From Geopsychrobacter sp. (lineage in GTDB: Bacteria > Desulfobacterota > Desulfuromonadia > Desulfuromonadales > Geopsychrobacteraceae), in NCBI GenBank assembly GCA_012974425.1, contig JAAXQE010000241.1:1-33771 (forward strand): a DNA stretch of 33,771 nt, read 5' to 3'. Every line of letters begins with the position of its first letter. Position 1 is the stretch's first letter. A program made the translations under genes and the position numbers. Below, in pieces: positions 14,675 to 23,260 of this stretch. The notes beneath the pieces were generated by a model. The model did not search any database, was not told the origin of the DNA, and was given only the letters and a program-made list of their open reading frames with translations.

Positions 14675-15979
14675 CTATTCTACCTCGGTTTCTGCGCCGG
14701 GGTGACAACAGACCATGTTGCGGCCTGCCTGCTTGGCCTGATAGAGCGCCTGGTCAGCCAGCGAGACAAAGAGATCGACAGATACCAGCCCTTTATGGTT
14801 GTCAGCAACACCGAAGCTGCAGCGCAACGGAATCGGTTGCTGATTGTATTCAAGCGGATGTCCTTCAATCTGCCTGCGTAAGCGATCTGCCCAGGTCGCC
14901 GCATCCTCAGCCTTTGTTCCGGGCAGGATCACTAAAAATTCATCGCCGCCCCAGCGGCCAAAGACATCAACATCGCGGATCGACTCCTGCGCCAACTGCG
15001 TTATTTCTTGCAAAGCAAGATCGCCAGCCTCGTGGCCCAGCGAATCGTTGATCTGCTTGAACCGGTCGATATCGAACAGGATCAGGGCCATATCACCGCC
15101 AAATCGCTCACAGCGTAACAGCTCACGGCGGATGATCCGTTCAAGGTGACGACGGTTATAGATACCGGTCAGTCCATCTTCGATCGCGGCTTTCTGCAGC
15201 TCTTCAATCAAACGGGAGCGTTCGGAGATGTCACGCACCACAGCGGTCATCTCCAGATTAGGACCGACCTTGATTTTCGAAATGGTCACTTCGACTGGAA
15301 ATTCGCTGCCATCCTTGCGCAAACCGCGTACCGCTGCCCGGGATTTCATCGGCCGCGAATGCACTGGAGATTCGGCGAAGGTTGCGACATAGGCCTGATG
15401 TTTGTCGCGGTAGCGTTGAGGCAGCAGCTGCTCAAGGAGCTGACCGACGAGCTCTGCACGGGTGTAACCGAAGATATCCAGGCCCGCCTGGTTGATCAAC
15501 TTGATCGTGCGATCTTCATCAATACTGACAATGCCGTCATAGGCGGTTGCGACCACCGCCTCGAAACGGCTATGGCTACTCTCCAGCGACAGTTCCAGCT
15601 GTTTTTTTTCGGTAATTTCAATACAGGTATTCATAATCCGTTTGACACGTCCGAGCTTGGAGAAGACTGGCGATGAAATAATGCGCCACCAGCGGATCTG
15701 CCCTTCGCGATCAATCACGAACTCATCCTCAGAGGGTAATTGATTTTCGATACAGAGAGCGATTTGTTCTGTGATCTGGGTTTCCAGATAACGTGGGAAA
15801 ATTTCATTTAACTTTCCCCCGATCATCTCTTCAACGGGCATTCCGCCAATCTCTTCATAGTGTCGATTGGCCGAAATCAGACGAATCGTCTGCTCCATGT
15901 CTAATTCGAACAAAGCAATACAGGCCCCGATAGAATCGATCGAGGACTTCAACTCGGCATGGCTCCCGATCGCAAACAT
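14675..15979 (-). CDS. PAS-PAS-GGDEF diguanylate cyclase
   Basis: 434 residues, soluble, with no membrane segment. PAS 1 (~10-125) ends in a CIEITEKK linker; PAS 2 (~135-255) ends in VVRDISERSRLIEELQ. The GGDEF domain (~262-425) opens with DGLTGIYNRRHLE. The active site is intact, GGDEF at 344-348, and a canonical I-site RDVD (335-338) lies exactly five residues before it, so product inhibition by c-di-GMP is expected. The enzyme makes c-di-GMP from two GTP. The PAS ligand is unknown; no haem or flavin motif is obvious. AGGA lies about 7 nt before the ATG. Because LapD is encoded in the same window, this cyclase is a candidate source of the signal LapD reads. Confidence 0.92.
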   Translation of the reverse strand: MFAIGSHAELKSSIDSIGACIALFELDMEQTIRLISANRHYEEIGGMPVEEMIGGKLNEIFPRYLETQITEQIALCIENQLPSEDEFVIDREGQIRWWRIISSPVFSKLGRVKRIMNTCIEITEKKQLELSLESSHSRFEAVVATAYDGIVSIDEDRTIKLINQAGLDIFGYTRAELVGQLLEQLLPQRYRDKHQAYVATFAESPVHSRPMKSRAAVRGLRKDGSEFPVEVTISKIKVGPNLEMTAVVRDISERSRLIEELQKAAIEDGLTGIYNRRHLERIIRRELLRCERFGGDMALILFDIDRFKQINDSLGHEAGDLALQEITQLAQESIRDVDVFGRWGGDEFLVILPGTKAEDAATWADRLRRQIEGHPLEYNQQPIPLRCSFGVADNHKGLVSVDLFVSLADQALYQAKQAGRNMVCCHPGAETEVE

Positions 15980-16097
15980 AAGTTATCCTGGGCAAGAGGT
16001 TCATTGCCAAGGATAACAACAGAAAAACTTCTAGCAAGCCACAGGGGGATATCGCAACAATCGGCGTTATTATTCTGACTGCAAAGCCTCGCACTAT

Positions 16098-16127
16098 TTG
16101 CGTTCAAGCCCTTGAATCGGCTATATT
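16098..16127 (+). promoter_or_regulatory. Probable sigma-70-type promoter of the BI-1 gene
   Basis: TTGCGT (16098-16103), an 18-nt spacer and TATATT (16122-16127) lie 40 nt before the ATG, in the divergent gap between the cyclase and this gene. Good -10, fair -35. Confidence 0.45.
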
Positions 16128-16166
16128 CTCAGGATAAAACTTCTACTTTTGGCATGGAGAAATTCA

Positions 16167-16868
16167 ATGTTTAATCAGAGACAGTCCATTCCCGCAACCG
16201 CGGCAATCAGCAGCGCCAGCAGTTTTCTCCCCAAGGTCTACGGCTGGATGACCGCCGGCCTCGCCTTGACCGCCCTGGCCGCAATGCTGACCCTTTCGAG
16301 TCAGGGGTTGCTGAACCTGATCTTCGGTAACAAGTTGATTTTTTATGCTTTGATCCTCGGTCAACTCGGTCTGGTCATCGCCCTGTCGGCGGCGATCAAC
16401 AAGATCAGCGCTACCACCGCCACCCTGATGTTCCTGCTCTATTCGGCCTTGAACGGGGTGACCTTCGCCTCGATCTTCTTGATCTACACCAGCAGTTCCA
16501 TCGCCAGCACCTTTCTGGTCGCATCAGGAACATTCGGTGCGGTCAGCCTCTACGGCTATGTCACCAAGCGTGACCTGACCGGCTGGGGCAGTTTCCTCTT
16601 CATGGGGCTGATCGGCATCATCATCGCCTCGCTGGTCAATATCTTTCTGCAGAGCGAGATGATCAACTGGGCGATCAGCTACATCGGCGTGTTTGTCTTC
16701 GTCGGCCTGACCGCCTACGACACCCAGAAGATCAAACAGATCGGCGCCGCCGGTTTCGGTGACGCAGAGAGTCAGAAAAAGGCCGCCATCATCGGCGCCC
16801 TGCGCCTCTATCTCGACTTCATCAATCTGTTCCTGATGTTGCTGCGGATCATGGGCAACCGTCGTTAA
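16167..16868 (+). CDS. Bax inhibitor-1 / YccA family integral membrane protein
   Basis: 233 residues from the ATG at 16167, which has GGAGA 6 nt upstream; an in-frame TTG at 16149 would add six residues but has no ribosome site. About seven hydrophobic segments span ~30-230. The family signature is seen in PKVYGWMTAGLALTA near the N-terminus, the central TLMFLLYSALNGVTFASIF, and the C-terminal VGLTAYDTQKIK. The family (BsYetJ, E. coli YccA/YbhL) includes pH-sensitive Ca2+ leak channels and FtsH modulators; the role here cannot be narrowed. The gene stands alone with its own promoter and terminator. Confidence 0.92.
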   Translation: MFNQRQSIPATAAISSASSFLPKVYGWMTAGLALTALAAMLTLSSQGLLNLIFGNKLIFYALILGQLGLVIALSAAINKISATTATLMFLLYSALNGVTFASIFLIYTSSSIASTFLVASGTFGAVSLYGYVTKRDLTGWGSFLFMGLIGIIIASLVNIFLQSEMINWAISYIGVFVFVGLTAYDTQKIKQIGAAGFGDAESQKKAAIIGALRLYLDFINLFLMLLRIMGNRR

Positions 16869-16919
16869 CCCCTGTCTGCGCTTTTTAGGATATTCGTCTG
16901 GCCCGCTGATAGAACCCAG

Positions 16920-16943
16920 AAAAGCCCGCAATCGCGGGCTTTT
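16920..16943 (+). terminator. Intrinsic terminator after the BI-1 gene
   Basis: AAAAGCCCGC and GCGGGCTTTT form a perfect 10-bp stem with an AATC loop, followed by CTTATT. The A-run on the 5' arm makes it usable from the other side too, for the leftward kinase gene ending at 17034. Confidence 0.9.
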
Positions 16944-17033
16944 CTTATTAATCAACCATCTACGCAAATCGATTGCTCACTCACCGCACAGGTGGCTCTT
17001 CTCAACTTCTTTTGCAAGCGACGCCTCACCCAC

Positions 17034-19046
17034 CTAGTAATTCGCGGAGACTGGCGCCGATGCAACGTTGAGCGCCGCAGATTCACGGACCGCTCCATCC
17101 AGTACGCGTCTGAGCTCGGTTGCAAATTTGGCACGGCTCAGAGGCTTGATCAGCAACGCCTTGACCCCGATGCTGCGAGCCCTCTCCTCATCCATAGCAC
17201 CAGGATAGCCGGTATAAAAGATGACCGGGATATCTGGCCTGAGCGCCAGGATCTCCCGCGCAAGGTTCTCGCCCGATAGCTTTGGCATCGTTAGATCGAG
17301 GATCACCAGATCAAATTCAGTGGGTGTGCGGCGGAAGAGTTCCAGGGCCTCACGGCTGTCAGTGCTCCCAGTCACCCGATAGCCCAACGAACCGAACAGT
17401 TGCTCCCCCAGTTGCACCAGAGTACTCTCATCGTCCACCAGCAGAATATGTTCCGTGCCCCGTTGCAGCACGACAGGCTTCACCGGGCTGATCCTGGTTA
17501 CCCCCAGCTTGCGGGGCAAGTAAACCGAAAAAGTCGCACCCTGATTCGGTCGACTCTCGACCAGAATCGCTCCCCCGCAGGATTGAACGATGCCATGAAC
17601 CACAGACAGCCCCATGCCGGTCCCCTCGCCGAGCTTTTTGCTGGTGAAAAAGGGTTCGAAGATCCGCTTTATCGTCGGCGCATCCATCCCCGGTCCATCA
17701 TCCTTGACCTCAAGTAGAACATAGGGGCCGGGCCGAAGATCGGGATGGCTTGCGGCTGAAGTCGGATCGACCAGGACCGGCGCAAGGCGCACATCGATGA
17801 CTCCACCCTGATTCTGCATGGCCTGTGAGGCGTTGGTGCAGAGATTCATCATAACCCGGTGGATCTGGGTCGGGTTGGCCAGGATCGTGCCCGTCTCCGC
17901 AGCAATGCACTCGCGGAGGAGCACCGTCTTCGGGATGGAGGCTTGCAGAAATTTCACGGCCTCCTTGACGACAAGATGGATCTCCAGCGGCTCCTTTTCC
18001 ACTGTACTTTTATGGCTGAAGCTGAGGATCTGCTTAACGAGATCCTTGGCCCGATTCGCTGCGAGAAAGATCTGCTGCAGATTCTGATCAAGCTTTGACT
18101 CGGGCTCAACGTGCCGCTGCGATAGCTGAGCGTAACCGAAGATTGCCGCCAGGGTATTGTTGAAATCATGCGCGATGCCACCGGCCAGGGTGCCGAGGGC
18201 CTCCATCTTCTGGCTCTGCTGAAGCTGCTCCTCAAGCTGCTTGCGTTCGGTGATGTCACGGCTAATCGCGACCACCCCCTCGATACGCCCATCCTCCCCC
18301 TTCAAGGGACAATAACGGGTCAAGAGATGCCGCTGCCCCAGTTCGAGAAAATTGCGTGATCGTTCAAACTCCAGGGTCTCACCCTGCAAACAGGCGTCAA
18401 GCCGGGGCCTGACCTCCCTGGCGAAGGTATCCCCCGACAAGAAGGCGGTCACATGCTGGCCGATAATCAGCTCTCGATCGAGGCAATAATATTGGCTAAA
18501 GGACTCATTGACCATCAGGTAGCGATAATCGGCACTGATCGTCGTCACCAGATCGAGAGAGCTTTCGACTGCTTTCTTATATTCGCGCAACGAGACGGTC
18601 TGCCGTGCGACCTGCTGGGCCAGATCGGTATTGGAGGTGCGCAGTCGGTCTTGATTCCGCTTGGTCCGCAGCATGCTGAGAATGCGCGCGACCAATTCGA
18701 CATTGTCGATCGGCCGAGAGATGAAGTCGTTGGCACCGGCGGCAAGCGCCTCGGCACGAAACGTCGAGGAGGAGAGATGCGAGGTAATCAGGATAATCGG
18801 GATATCAGCGCTGGCAACATCGGCCTTGAGTCGCCGGCAGAGTTCGAGTCCGTCGATTACCGGCATCTGGACATCGGTGAGGATCCCGTCAAATTTACGT
18901 TTGGCCACCCAGGTCAAGGCTTCGTCGGCACTACAGGCCGTCTCGATGGTTACAAGAGGTATGCTGTCGGCAATCACCCCTTGCAAAACCAGCAGATTCC
19001 CAGGATTGTCATCTACGAGTAGTAGTACCGGTCTGATTTCCAGCAT
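17034..19046 (-). CDS. Hybrid histidine kinase, REC-PAS-HisKA-HATPase-REC
   Basis: 670 residues from the ATG at 19046 (GGAAAGTGGG upstream). The frame stays open to a TTG at 19088, but no ribosome site precedes that or the ATG at 19082. Receiver 1 (~6-125) has Asp58 in LTDVQMP. A helical linker precedes PAS (~158-268). HisKA has His293 in IAHDFNN, then the HATPase domain has DDGPGMD and GTGMGLSV (N and G boxes). Receiver 2 (~532-650) has Asp584. It has no membrane segment, so it senses in the cytoplasm. It follows the MCP by 134 nt on the same strand. The N-terminal REC-linker-PAS module closely resembles that of the kinase at 23257-25257, so the two are paralogues in that part. Confidence 0.93.
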   Translation of the reverse strand: MLEIRPVLLLVDDNPGNLLVLQGVIADSIPLVTIETACSADEALTWVAKRKFDGILTDVQMPVIDGLELCRRLKADVASADIPIILITSHLSSSTFRAEALAAGANDFISRPIDNVELVARILSMLRTKRNQDRLRTSNTDLAQQVARQTVSLREYKKAVESSLDLVTTISADYRYLMVNESFSQYYCLDRELIIGQHVTAFLSGDTFAREVRPRLDACLQGETLEFERSRNFLELGQRHLLTRYCPLKGEDGRIEGVVAISRDITERKQLEEQLQQSQKMEALGTLAGGIAHDFNNTLAAIFGYAQLSQRHVEPESKLDQNLQQIFLAANRAKDLVKQILSFSHKSTVEKEPLEIHLVVKEAVKFLQASIPKTVLLRECIAAETGTILANPTQIHRVMMNLCTNASQAMQNQGGVIDVRLAPVLVDPTSAASHPDLRPGPYVLLEVKDDGPGMDAPTIKRIFEPFFTSKKLGEGTGMGLSVVHGIVQSCGGAILVESRPNQGATFSVYLPRKLGVTRISPVKPVVLQRGTEHILLVDDESTLVQLGEQLFGSLGYRVTGSTDSREALELFRRTPTEFDLVILDLTMPKLSGENLAREILALRPDIPVIFYTGYPGAMDEERARSIGVKALLIKPLSRAKFATELRRVLDGAVRESAALNVASAPVSANY

Positions 19047-19129
19047 ATGCTGCCCACTTTCCAAAAAATCCTCAAAGTACATCGACAATCAGTATACACA
19101 GTTGAAATGTCCATACGTGAGGAACAAGA

Positions 19130-19162
19130 GCAGCCGCCATCTGCCATGCAGACAGCGGCTGC
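19130..19162. repeat. Strong hairpin between the MCP and hybrid kinase genes
   Basis: GCAGCCGC and GCGGCTGC bound a 33-nt inverted repeat with a nearly complete 15-bp stem and a 3-nt loop. In the leftward direction it is followed by CTTGTTCC, not a U-run; in the rightward direction by ATTTTAA. It may be an mRNA-stabilising end for the MCP message or a weak attenuator before the kinase. Confidence 0.5.
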
Positions 19163-19180
19163 ATTTTAACCAGACCCAGC

Positions 19181-21361
19181 TTAATACCGACCAAACTCCG
19201 TATCATCCAGAGCGATCGGCGTGACAGTATGCCGCTCTGGGGGAGAAGAGGGTGCAGCAGCCATCGGCTCTGCCCAGCCAACCGATTTCGGTGCGGCGAA
19301 AGTGGCTGGAGGCGTGGACCTGATCGACTGCCCGGCATGGCGCAGGGTGAAACGCTGTAACATCTGCTGCAGTTGCGCCGCCTGCCCCGAAAGCTCTTCG
19401 GAGGCCGCCGCAGTCTCTTCGGCACTGGCGGTATTCTGCTGGGTCACCTGGTCGATCTGGCTCAGCCCCTGCGAGACCTGGCTGATCCCCTGGGCCTGCT
19501 CGTTGCTGGCCGCGGCGATCTCCGCCACCAGGTCGGTCACCTTGGTCACCCCGTCAACGATCTCACCCAGCGCCTCAGCGGTCGCACCGGCAATCTGCGT
19601 CCCGCGTTTGGCTTTTACGACCGAGCCCTCAATCAGCTCGGCGGTCTCACTGGCCGCCTTGGCACTGCGCGCCGCCAGGTTGCGCACCTCTTCGGCGACC
19701 ACCGCGAAGCCCTTGCCATGCTGCCCGGCTCGGGCCGCCTCGACCGCAGCATTCAGCGCCAGCAGGTTGGTCTGGAAGGCGATCTCATCAATCGTCTTGA
19801 TGATCTTGGAGATATCCTGGCTTGCCGCATTGATCTCAGTCATCGCCGAGACCATGGTCTGCATCTGCTCGTTCCCCTTTTCCGCCGAACTTTTCGCTGC
19901 CAGTGACAAACTATTGGCCTGCCCGGCATTTTCGGCGTTCTGCGCGGTCTGGCTGCCCATCTCGGTCATCGATGAGGTGATCTCTTCCAGGCTGGCGGCG
20001 CTTTCGGTGGCCCCTTGCGAGAGGGACTGACTCGAATCGGAAACCTCGGAGCTGCCGGAGGCGATCTGCTCGCCGGCGACCTGCACCTGACCCAGAACAT
20101 CGTTCAGGTTCTCGACCATGCCGTGCAACGCCTTGCCCAGTTGGTCCTTGTCCGATGCCAGCGGGACATCGACCTGCAGATTGCCGGCGGCGATCTGTTC
20201 GGCCACCCCGGCGGCCTGCTGCAGACTATCCGACATGGTATCCAGTGCCTTGGCCAACTGACCGATTTCATCCTTACGCTCCGACCTCAAGCGCTGGCTA
20301 AAGTCCCCCTTGGCGATCTCGCTGGCCAGATTGACCCCCTTGATGATCGGACCGGTGATGGCGCGGGTGACCAGCACGGCCAGGCCAACGCCGAGCAACA
20401 GGGCAACCGCCAGACCGGAAATCAGCATGGTCTGTGACGATTCCAGGGTGGTGACCGTCTCTTCGGCGATCGTCATAGCATGTTCCAGCCCCTTGACCGA
20501 GGTACTCTCGCTGTCAGCCAGAATTTGCATTCCGAGTACCGTCCGCTTTTGAGCCAGATCCTGCACTTGCAGCCAACTCTCGATCAGTAGGCCCATGCCG
20601 GTCCGATAGGATTTGGCCGCGCCTTCGATTTTAGCCAGAAAACTGAGATCATTCGCCTTCGCGGTATTGCCACTCAGGCCGGATAGTTTGTTAAGGATGG
20701 CATCAATATTGACGACGGCCGCCTGACTGTAGCTGGGATCACGCATCGCCAGGGAACGCAAGACCGCCATCCGCGTAGCGTTGGTCAAACCGACAATCTC
20801 GTTCATCGTCTGGAGTTTCATGACACGTTGTTTGATCGCATCGGCACCAGCGCCGGCCTCGATATCCCGCTGAATCTTCCTATCCTGACCAGCCAGATAC
20901 TCGGCACCCAGTTTCAGCATCTGGCCACCATTGGTGACCAACCCGGCGAGGTGTTTATCAAACGCCTGATCCTGACCGACCGCCTCGTCTGAAAGCTGCT
21001 CGTAGCTGGCAACCTCCCGCTCCAGGCCGGCGATGACCTCCTTGAGTTTGACCAGCTGTTGGGAACTATCGGCCAGGGCTTTGGCCTCAGCCAGTTTAAG
21101 CTTGAGTTTCGCCAGGCTGCTCCCGGCTTTGATGAAAAACTTTTCATCACCCGTATAGGTATAACCACGCATCTCAAACATGGTGAGCATCGCCTGGCGT
21201 TCAATCTGGTTCGCCACCTGCACCTCCGGGATATACTCTTTATCGAGCACTAGCACCTGTTCGGATACACCCTCCATGTTCCAGATAGCCAGTCCACCCA
21301 TGAATGCGGTGATCAGCAGCAGTGCCGCAAAACTCAAGCCGATTCTGATTCCAAGTTTCAT
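19181..21361 (-). CDS. Methyl-accepting chemotaxis protein with long helical sensor
   Basis: 726 residues. TM1 is ~7-28; a ~280-residue, all-helical periplasmic sensor (~30-310, the size of HBM-type double four-helix bundles) follows; TM2 is ~311-332. HAMP (~333-385) is followed by a second HAMP-like repeat (~387-440), then the signalling domain with hairpin tip [21 protein letters not shown] (526-546). HBM sensors bind small organic acids in known cases, but the ligand here is unknown. CTCCTCC (plus strand, 21369-21375) is the ribosome site GGAGGAG, 7 nt before the ATG. The C-terminus ends EFGRY, with no NWETF-like CheR tether. A sigma-54 element lies ~125 nt upstream. No CheA or CheW gene is nearby. 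Confidence 0.94.
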   Translation of the reverse strand: MKLGIRIGLSFAALLLITAFMGGLAIWNMEGVSEQVLVLDKEYIPEVQVANQIERQAMLTMFEMRGYTYTGDEKFFIKAGSSLAKLKLKLAEAKALADSSQQLVKLKEVIAGLEREVASYEQLSDEAVGQDQAFDKHLAGLVTNGGQMLKLGAEYLAGQDRKIQRDIEAGAGADAIKQRVMKLQTMNEIVGLTNATRMAVLRSLAMRDPSYSQAAVVNIDAILNKLSGLSGNTAKANDLSFLAKIEGAAKSYRTGMGLLIESWLQVQDLAQKRTVLGMQILADSESTSVKGLEHAMTIAEETVTTLESSQTMLISGLAVALLLGVGLAVLVTRAITGPIIKGVNLASEIAKGDFSQRLRSERKDEIGQLAKALDTMSDSLQQAAGVAEQIAAGNLQVDVPLASDKDQLGKALHGMVENLNDVLGQVQVAGEQIASGSSEVSDSSQSLSQGATESAASLEEITSSMTEMGSQTAQNAENAGQANSLSLAAKSSAEKGNEQMQTMVSAMTEINAASQDISKIIKTIDEIAFQTNLLALNAAVEAARAGQHGKGFAVVAEEVRNLAARSAKAASETAELIEGSVVKAKRGTQIAGATAEALGEIVDGVTKVTDLVAEIAAASNEQAQGISQVSQGLSQIDQVTQQNTASAEETAAASEELSGQAAQLQQMLQRFTLRHAGQSIRSTPPATFAAPKSVGWAEPMAAAPSSPPERHTVTPIALDDTEFGRY

Positions 21362-21486
21362 GCCTCAACTCCTCCGGTTGTTTTTCGGTTACCTTCCGAT
21401 CGCTCTGACCGATTGGTGGCGATGACAGATAAGGACCCAGGGCCCAGACGCCAACCACACCGATGCTAAGATTCAGGAATTTTTAA

Positions 21487-21504
21487 TTGCAAAACGCTTA
21501 CCAA
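21487..21504 (-). promoter_or_regulatory. Sigma-54 (-24/-12) promoter candidate for the MCP gene
   Basis: Read leftward the site is TTGGTAAGCGTTTTGCAA. It has the invariant GG and GC separated by exactly 10 nt and a consensus TTGCA -12 half; the -24 half matches TTGG with two departures from TTGGCACG. Transcription would start near 21477, leaving a ~115-nt leader. The gene immediately upstream encodes a sigma-54 activator. Confidence 0.6.
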
Positions 21505-21773
21505 GTCGAGCAGATCGCGTATTCTACTGATTTCACAGGATTTTTATTGAAGGATGCGCCAAGCCGACCGCAGCAGCGGGGCTGCAACAATGGTTGACAG
21601 GACCGAGTCTCGAAACAGGGGTGAGGGTGCCGCCGCAGAGGGTTCAGAGCCAACTGCCCTGTCGCCGGCGAAACCCTGCACCCTGAGCGAAGGGCGCCCG
21701 GCCGCAGCCTGACGGCTGTTGCGCTATGACCATGAGCAAATCGCGGCGAGCAGCGCAGCAAGGGACAGAACAG

Positions 21774-21813
21774 GGGTGCAACCAGAAGAGTGACAGCAAC
21801 TTATGTTGCACCC
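21774..21813. repeat. Perfect 9-bp inverted repeat, possible activator-binding site
   Basis: GGGTGCAAC (21774-21782) and GTTGCACCC (21805-21813) are perfect inverted copies separated by 22 nt, about two helical turns. They lie 20 nt after the end of the NtrC-type gene and ~300 nt before the predicted MCP start point. No U-run follows in the leftward direction, so an operator or enhancer is preferred over a terminator. Confidence 0.5.
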
Positions 21814-21832
21814 GCCAAAGACAGACGCGGCT

Positions 21833-23260
21833 TTATTTCTGCAGATTTTTCAGCCGCTTGTTCAGGGCCTGGCGAGAGATACCGAGCAGTTCGGCGGCGA
21901 TCGACTGGTTACCGGCGGAGCGCTTCAGCGCTTCGTTGACCAACAGTTCGGCGGCTTCGGCCAGGCTGGGCAGGGCCGGGGTTAATAATCCACCCCCTGC
22001 TGCTCCGGACGCGGCCGACCGACAATCCGGATTGGTGCGGCTGATAGCGCGCAGGTCGCCGATCTGCTTGCGGAAGGGGGCCATGGAGATCTTCCCCGCC
22101 TTTGCCTGGCTGACCGCATCATAAACCATGGCGCGTAATTCACGGACATTGCCGGGGAAGGAATAGTTCGCCAGCAACAGCACCAGCTCTTTCGGGGCGA
22201 CGGGAGGGGCAATCCCCAAGTCCTGTGCCGCTTGAGCGATAAAATGGTTGAGCAGCGGAGCAAGATCCTCGTAGCGTTCCCGTAGCGGGGGGATCTCGAC
22301 CAGGTGCGAGCGCAAGCGGTAGTAGAGATCCTTGCGGAAAAGTCCCTGCTGCTGACGGAGAGTAAGGTCATGATTGGTGGCAAAGACGAACCTGGCCCTG
22401 ACCCGCTTCGGCCGGTCGCTCCCGAGGGGGAAATACTCCCCTTCCTGGAGCAGGCGCAACAGCTTGACCTGGCAGGCCAGGCTCAGATCGCCGATCTCGT
22501 CCAGAAAAAGGGTGCCGCCAGCGGCCTCTTCGATCATCCCTGGCCGCCCCTGTCTGGCGCCGGTAAAGGCCCCCGCCAGATGACCGAAGAGAGTATCGGC
22601 GAAATGCTCATCATCGAGTCCGGCGACGTTGACCGCGACCCAGGGCTGCTCCGGCCGCCCCAACTGCTGCACCGCCCGCGCGAACAGCTCCTTGCCCACG
22701 CCACTCTCACCGGTGATCAGCACCGGTTCGCTACTCGCAGCGATGGCTTCGACATATTGGAACAGGGAGCGCATCTTTTTGTTGTCGGTAATGATGCTGG
22801 CGAAGGCCTCGGGCTGCTCGAGTCCGTTACTGAGCAGTTTGTTTTTCAGCAGACGACACTCCTGCTCAATCCGCTGCTGCGCCAGGGCGCGTTTGATCCC
22901 GGCGAGCAAACGCTCCATCTCACCGGTCTTGACAAAATAATCGAAGGCGCCAGCTTTCATACAGGCGACGGCGGTCTCCAGCTGATTTCGGCCGCTCAGA
23001 ATCACTACCGGCAGCCCGGGGTATTCCGCGACGATCTGTTTCAGCAACTCCTCACCCGAGAGCTTCGGCATGGTCAGATCGAGTACCACCAGGCTGACCT
23101 CCTGCGCGGCCAGCAGCTCCATGACCCGGTCGCTCTCCTGACAGTGTTGCACATGGTTAATCCCCCCGGCATACTCGAGCGCCATACTCAAACTGTTCAA
23201 CCAGGAGACCTCATCGTCAACCAGCAGGAGCGGCTGCGCGGGATAACGTGGTTCATTCAT
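21833..23260 (-). CDS. NtrC-family sigma-54-dependent response regulator
   Basis: 475 residues. The receiver (~8-125) has Asp61 in VVLDLTMPKLSG. The AAA+ domain (~155-385) has Walker A GESGVGKE (184-191), an intact GAFTGA loop (230-235) that contacts sigma-54, and Walker B LFLDE (251-255); the arginine-finger region reads FRKDLYYRL. A Fis-type helix-turn-helix (~446-472, NQSIAAELLGISRQALNKRL) binds DNA. Once phosphorylated it should oligomerise and open sigma-54 promoters. Its ATG overlaps the stop of the kinase gene upstream by 4 nt, making that kinase the likely partner. It is the last gene before the MCP control region, the best candidate target. Confidence 0.95.
   Translation of the reverse strand: MNEPRYPAQPLLLVDDEVSWLNSLSMALEYAGGINHVQHCQESDRVMELLAAQEVSLVVLDLTMPKLSGEELLKQIVAEYPGLPVVILSGRNQLETAVACMKAGAFDYFVKTGEMERLLAGIKRALAQQRIEQECRLLKNKLLSNGLEQPEAFASIITDNKKMRSLFQYVEAIAASSEPVLITGESGVGKELFARAVQQLGRPEQPWVAVNVAGLDDEHFADTLFGHLAGAFTGARQGRPGMIEEAAGGTLFLDEIGDLSLACQVKLLRLLQEGEYFPLGSDRPKRVRARFVFATNHDLTLRQQQGLFRKDLYYRLRSHLVEIPPLRERYEDLAPLLNHFIAQAAQDLGIAPPVAPKELVLLLANYSFPGNVRELRAMVYDAVSQAKAGKISMAPFRKQIGDLRAISRTNPDCRSAASGAAGGGLLTPALPSLAEAAELLVNEALKRSAGNQSIAAELLGISRQALNKRLKNLQK

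Larger units (their letters stand above)
21362..21832 (-). other. 471-bp non-coding control region upstream of the MCP gene
   Basis: No credible gene is seen: one 87-codon leftward frame (21761-21498) is Arg/Cys/Pro-rich and not protein-like. The region holds a sigma-54-type element (21487-21504), a perfect 9-bp inverted repeat (21774-21813), a shorter related patch GCTGCAAC-AAT-GGTTG (~21581-21595), and a small CAGCC/GGCTG hairpin near 21705. The middle part is markedly GC-rich. Confidence 0.6.

Noticed and set aside
19047-19088. Longer N-terminus (TTG at 19088 or ATG at 19082) for the hybrid kinase
   Set aside because: No ribosome site precedes either, and the receiver fold begins just after the ATG at 19046.
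19130-19162. Classical rho-independent terminator for the MCP gene
   Set aside because: The stem is strong but the leftward side lacks a U-run, so it is kept only as a hairpin.
21498-21761. 87-codon ORF in the MCP control region
   Set aside because: Arg/Cys/Pro-rich composition typical of reading through GC-rich non-coding DNA, no ribosome site, and it overlaps the sigma-54 element.
21362-21832. c-di-GMP (GEMM) or other riboswitch
   Set aside because: I looked for the conserved GEMM core and tetraloop-receptor segments on both strands and could not find them.
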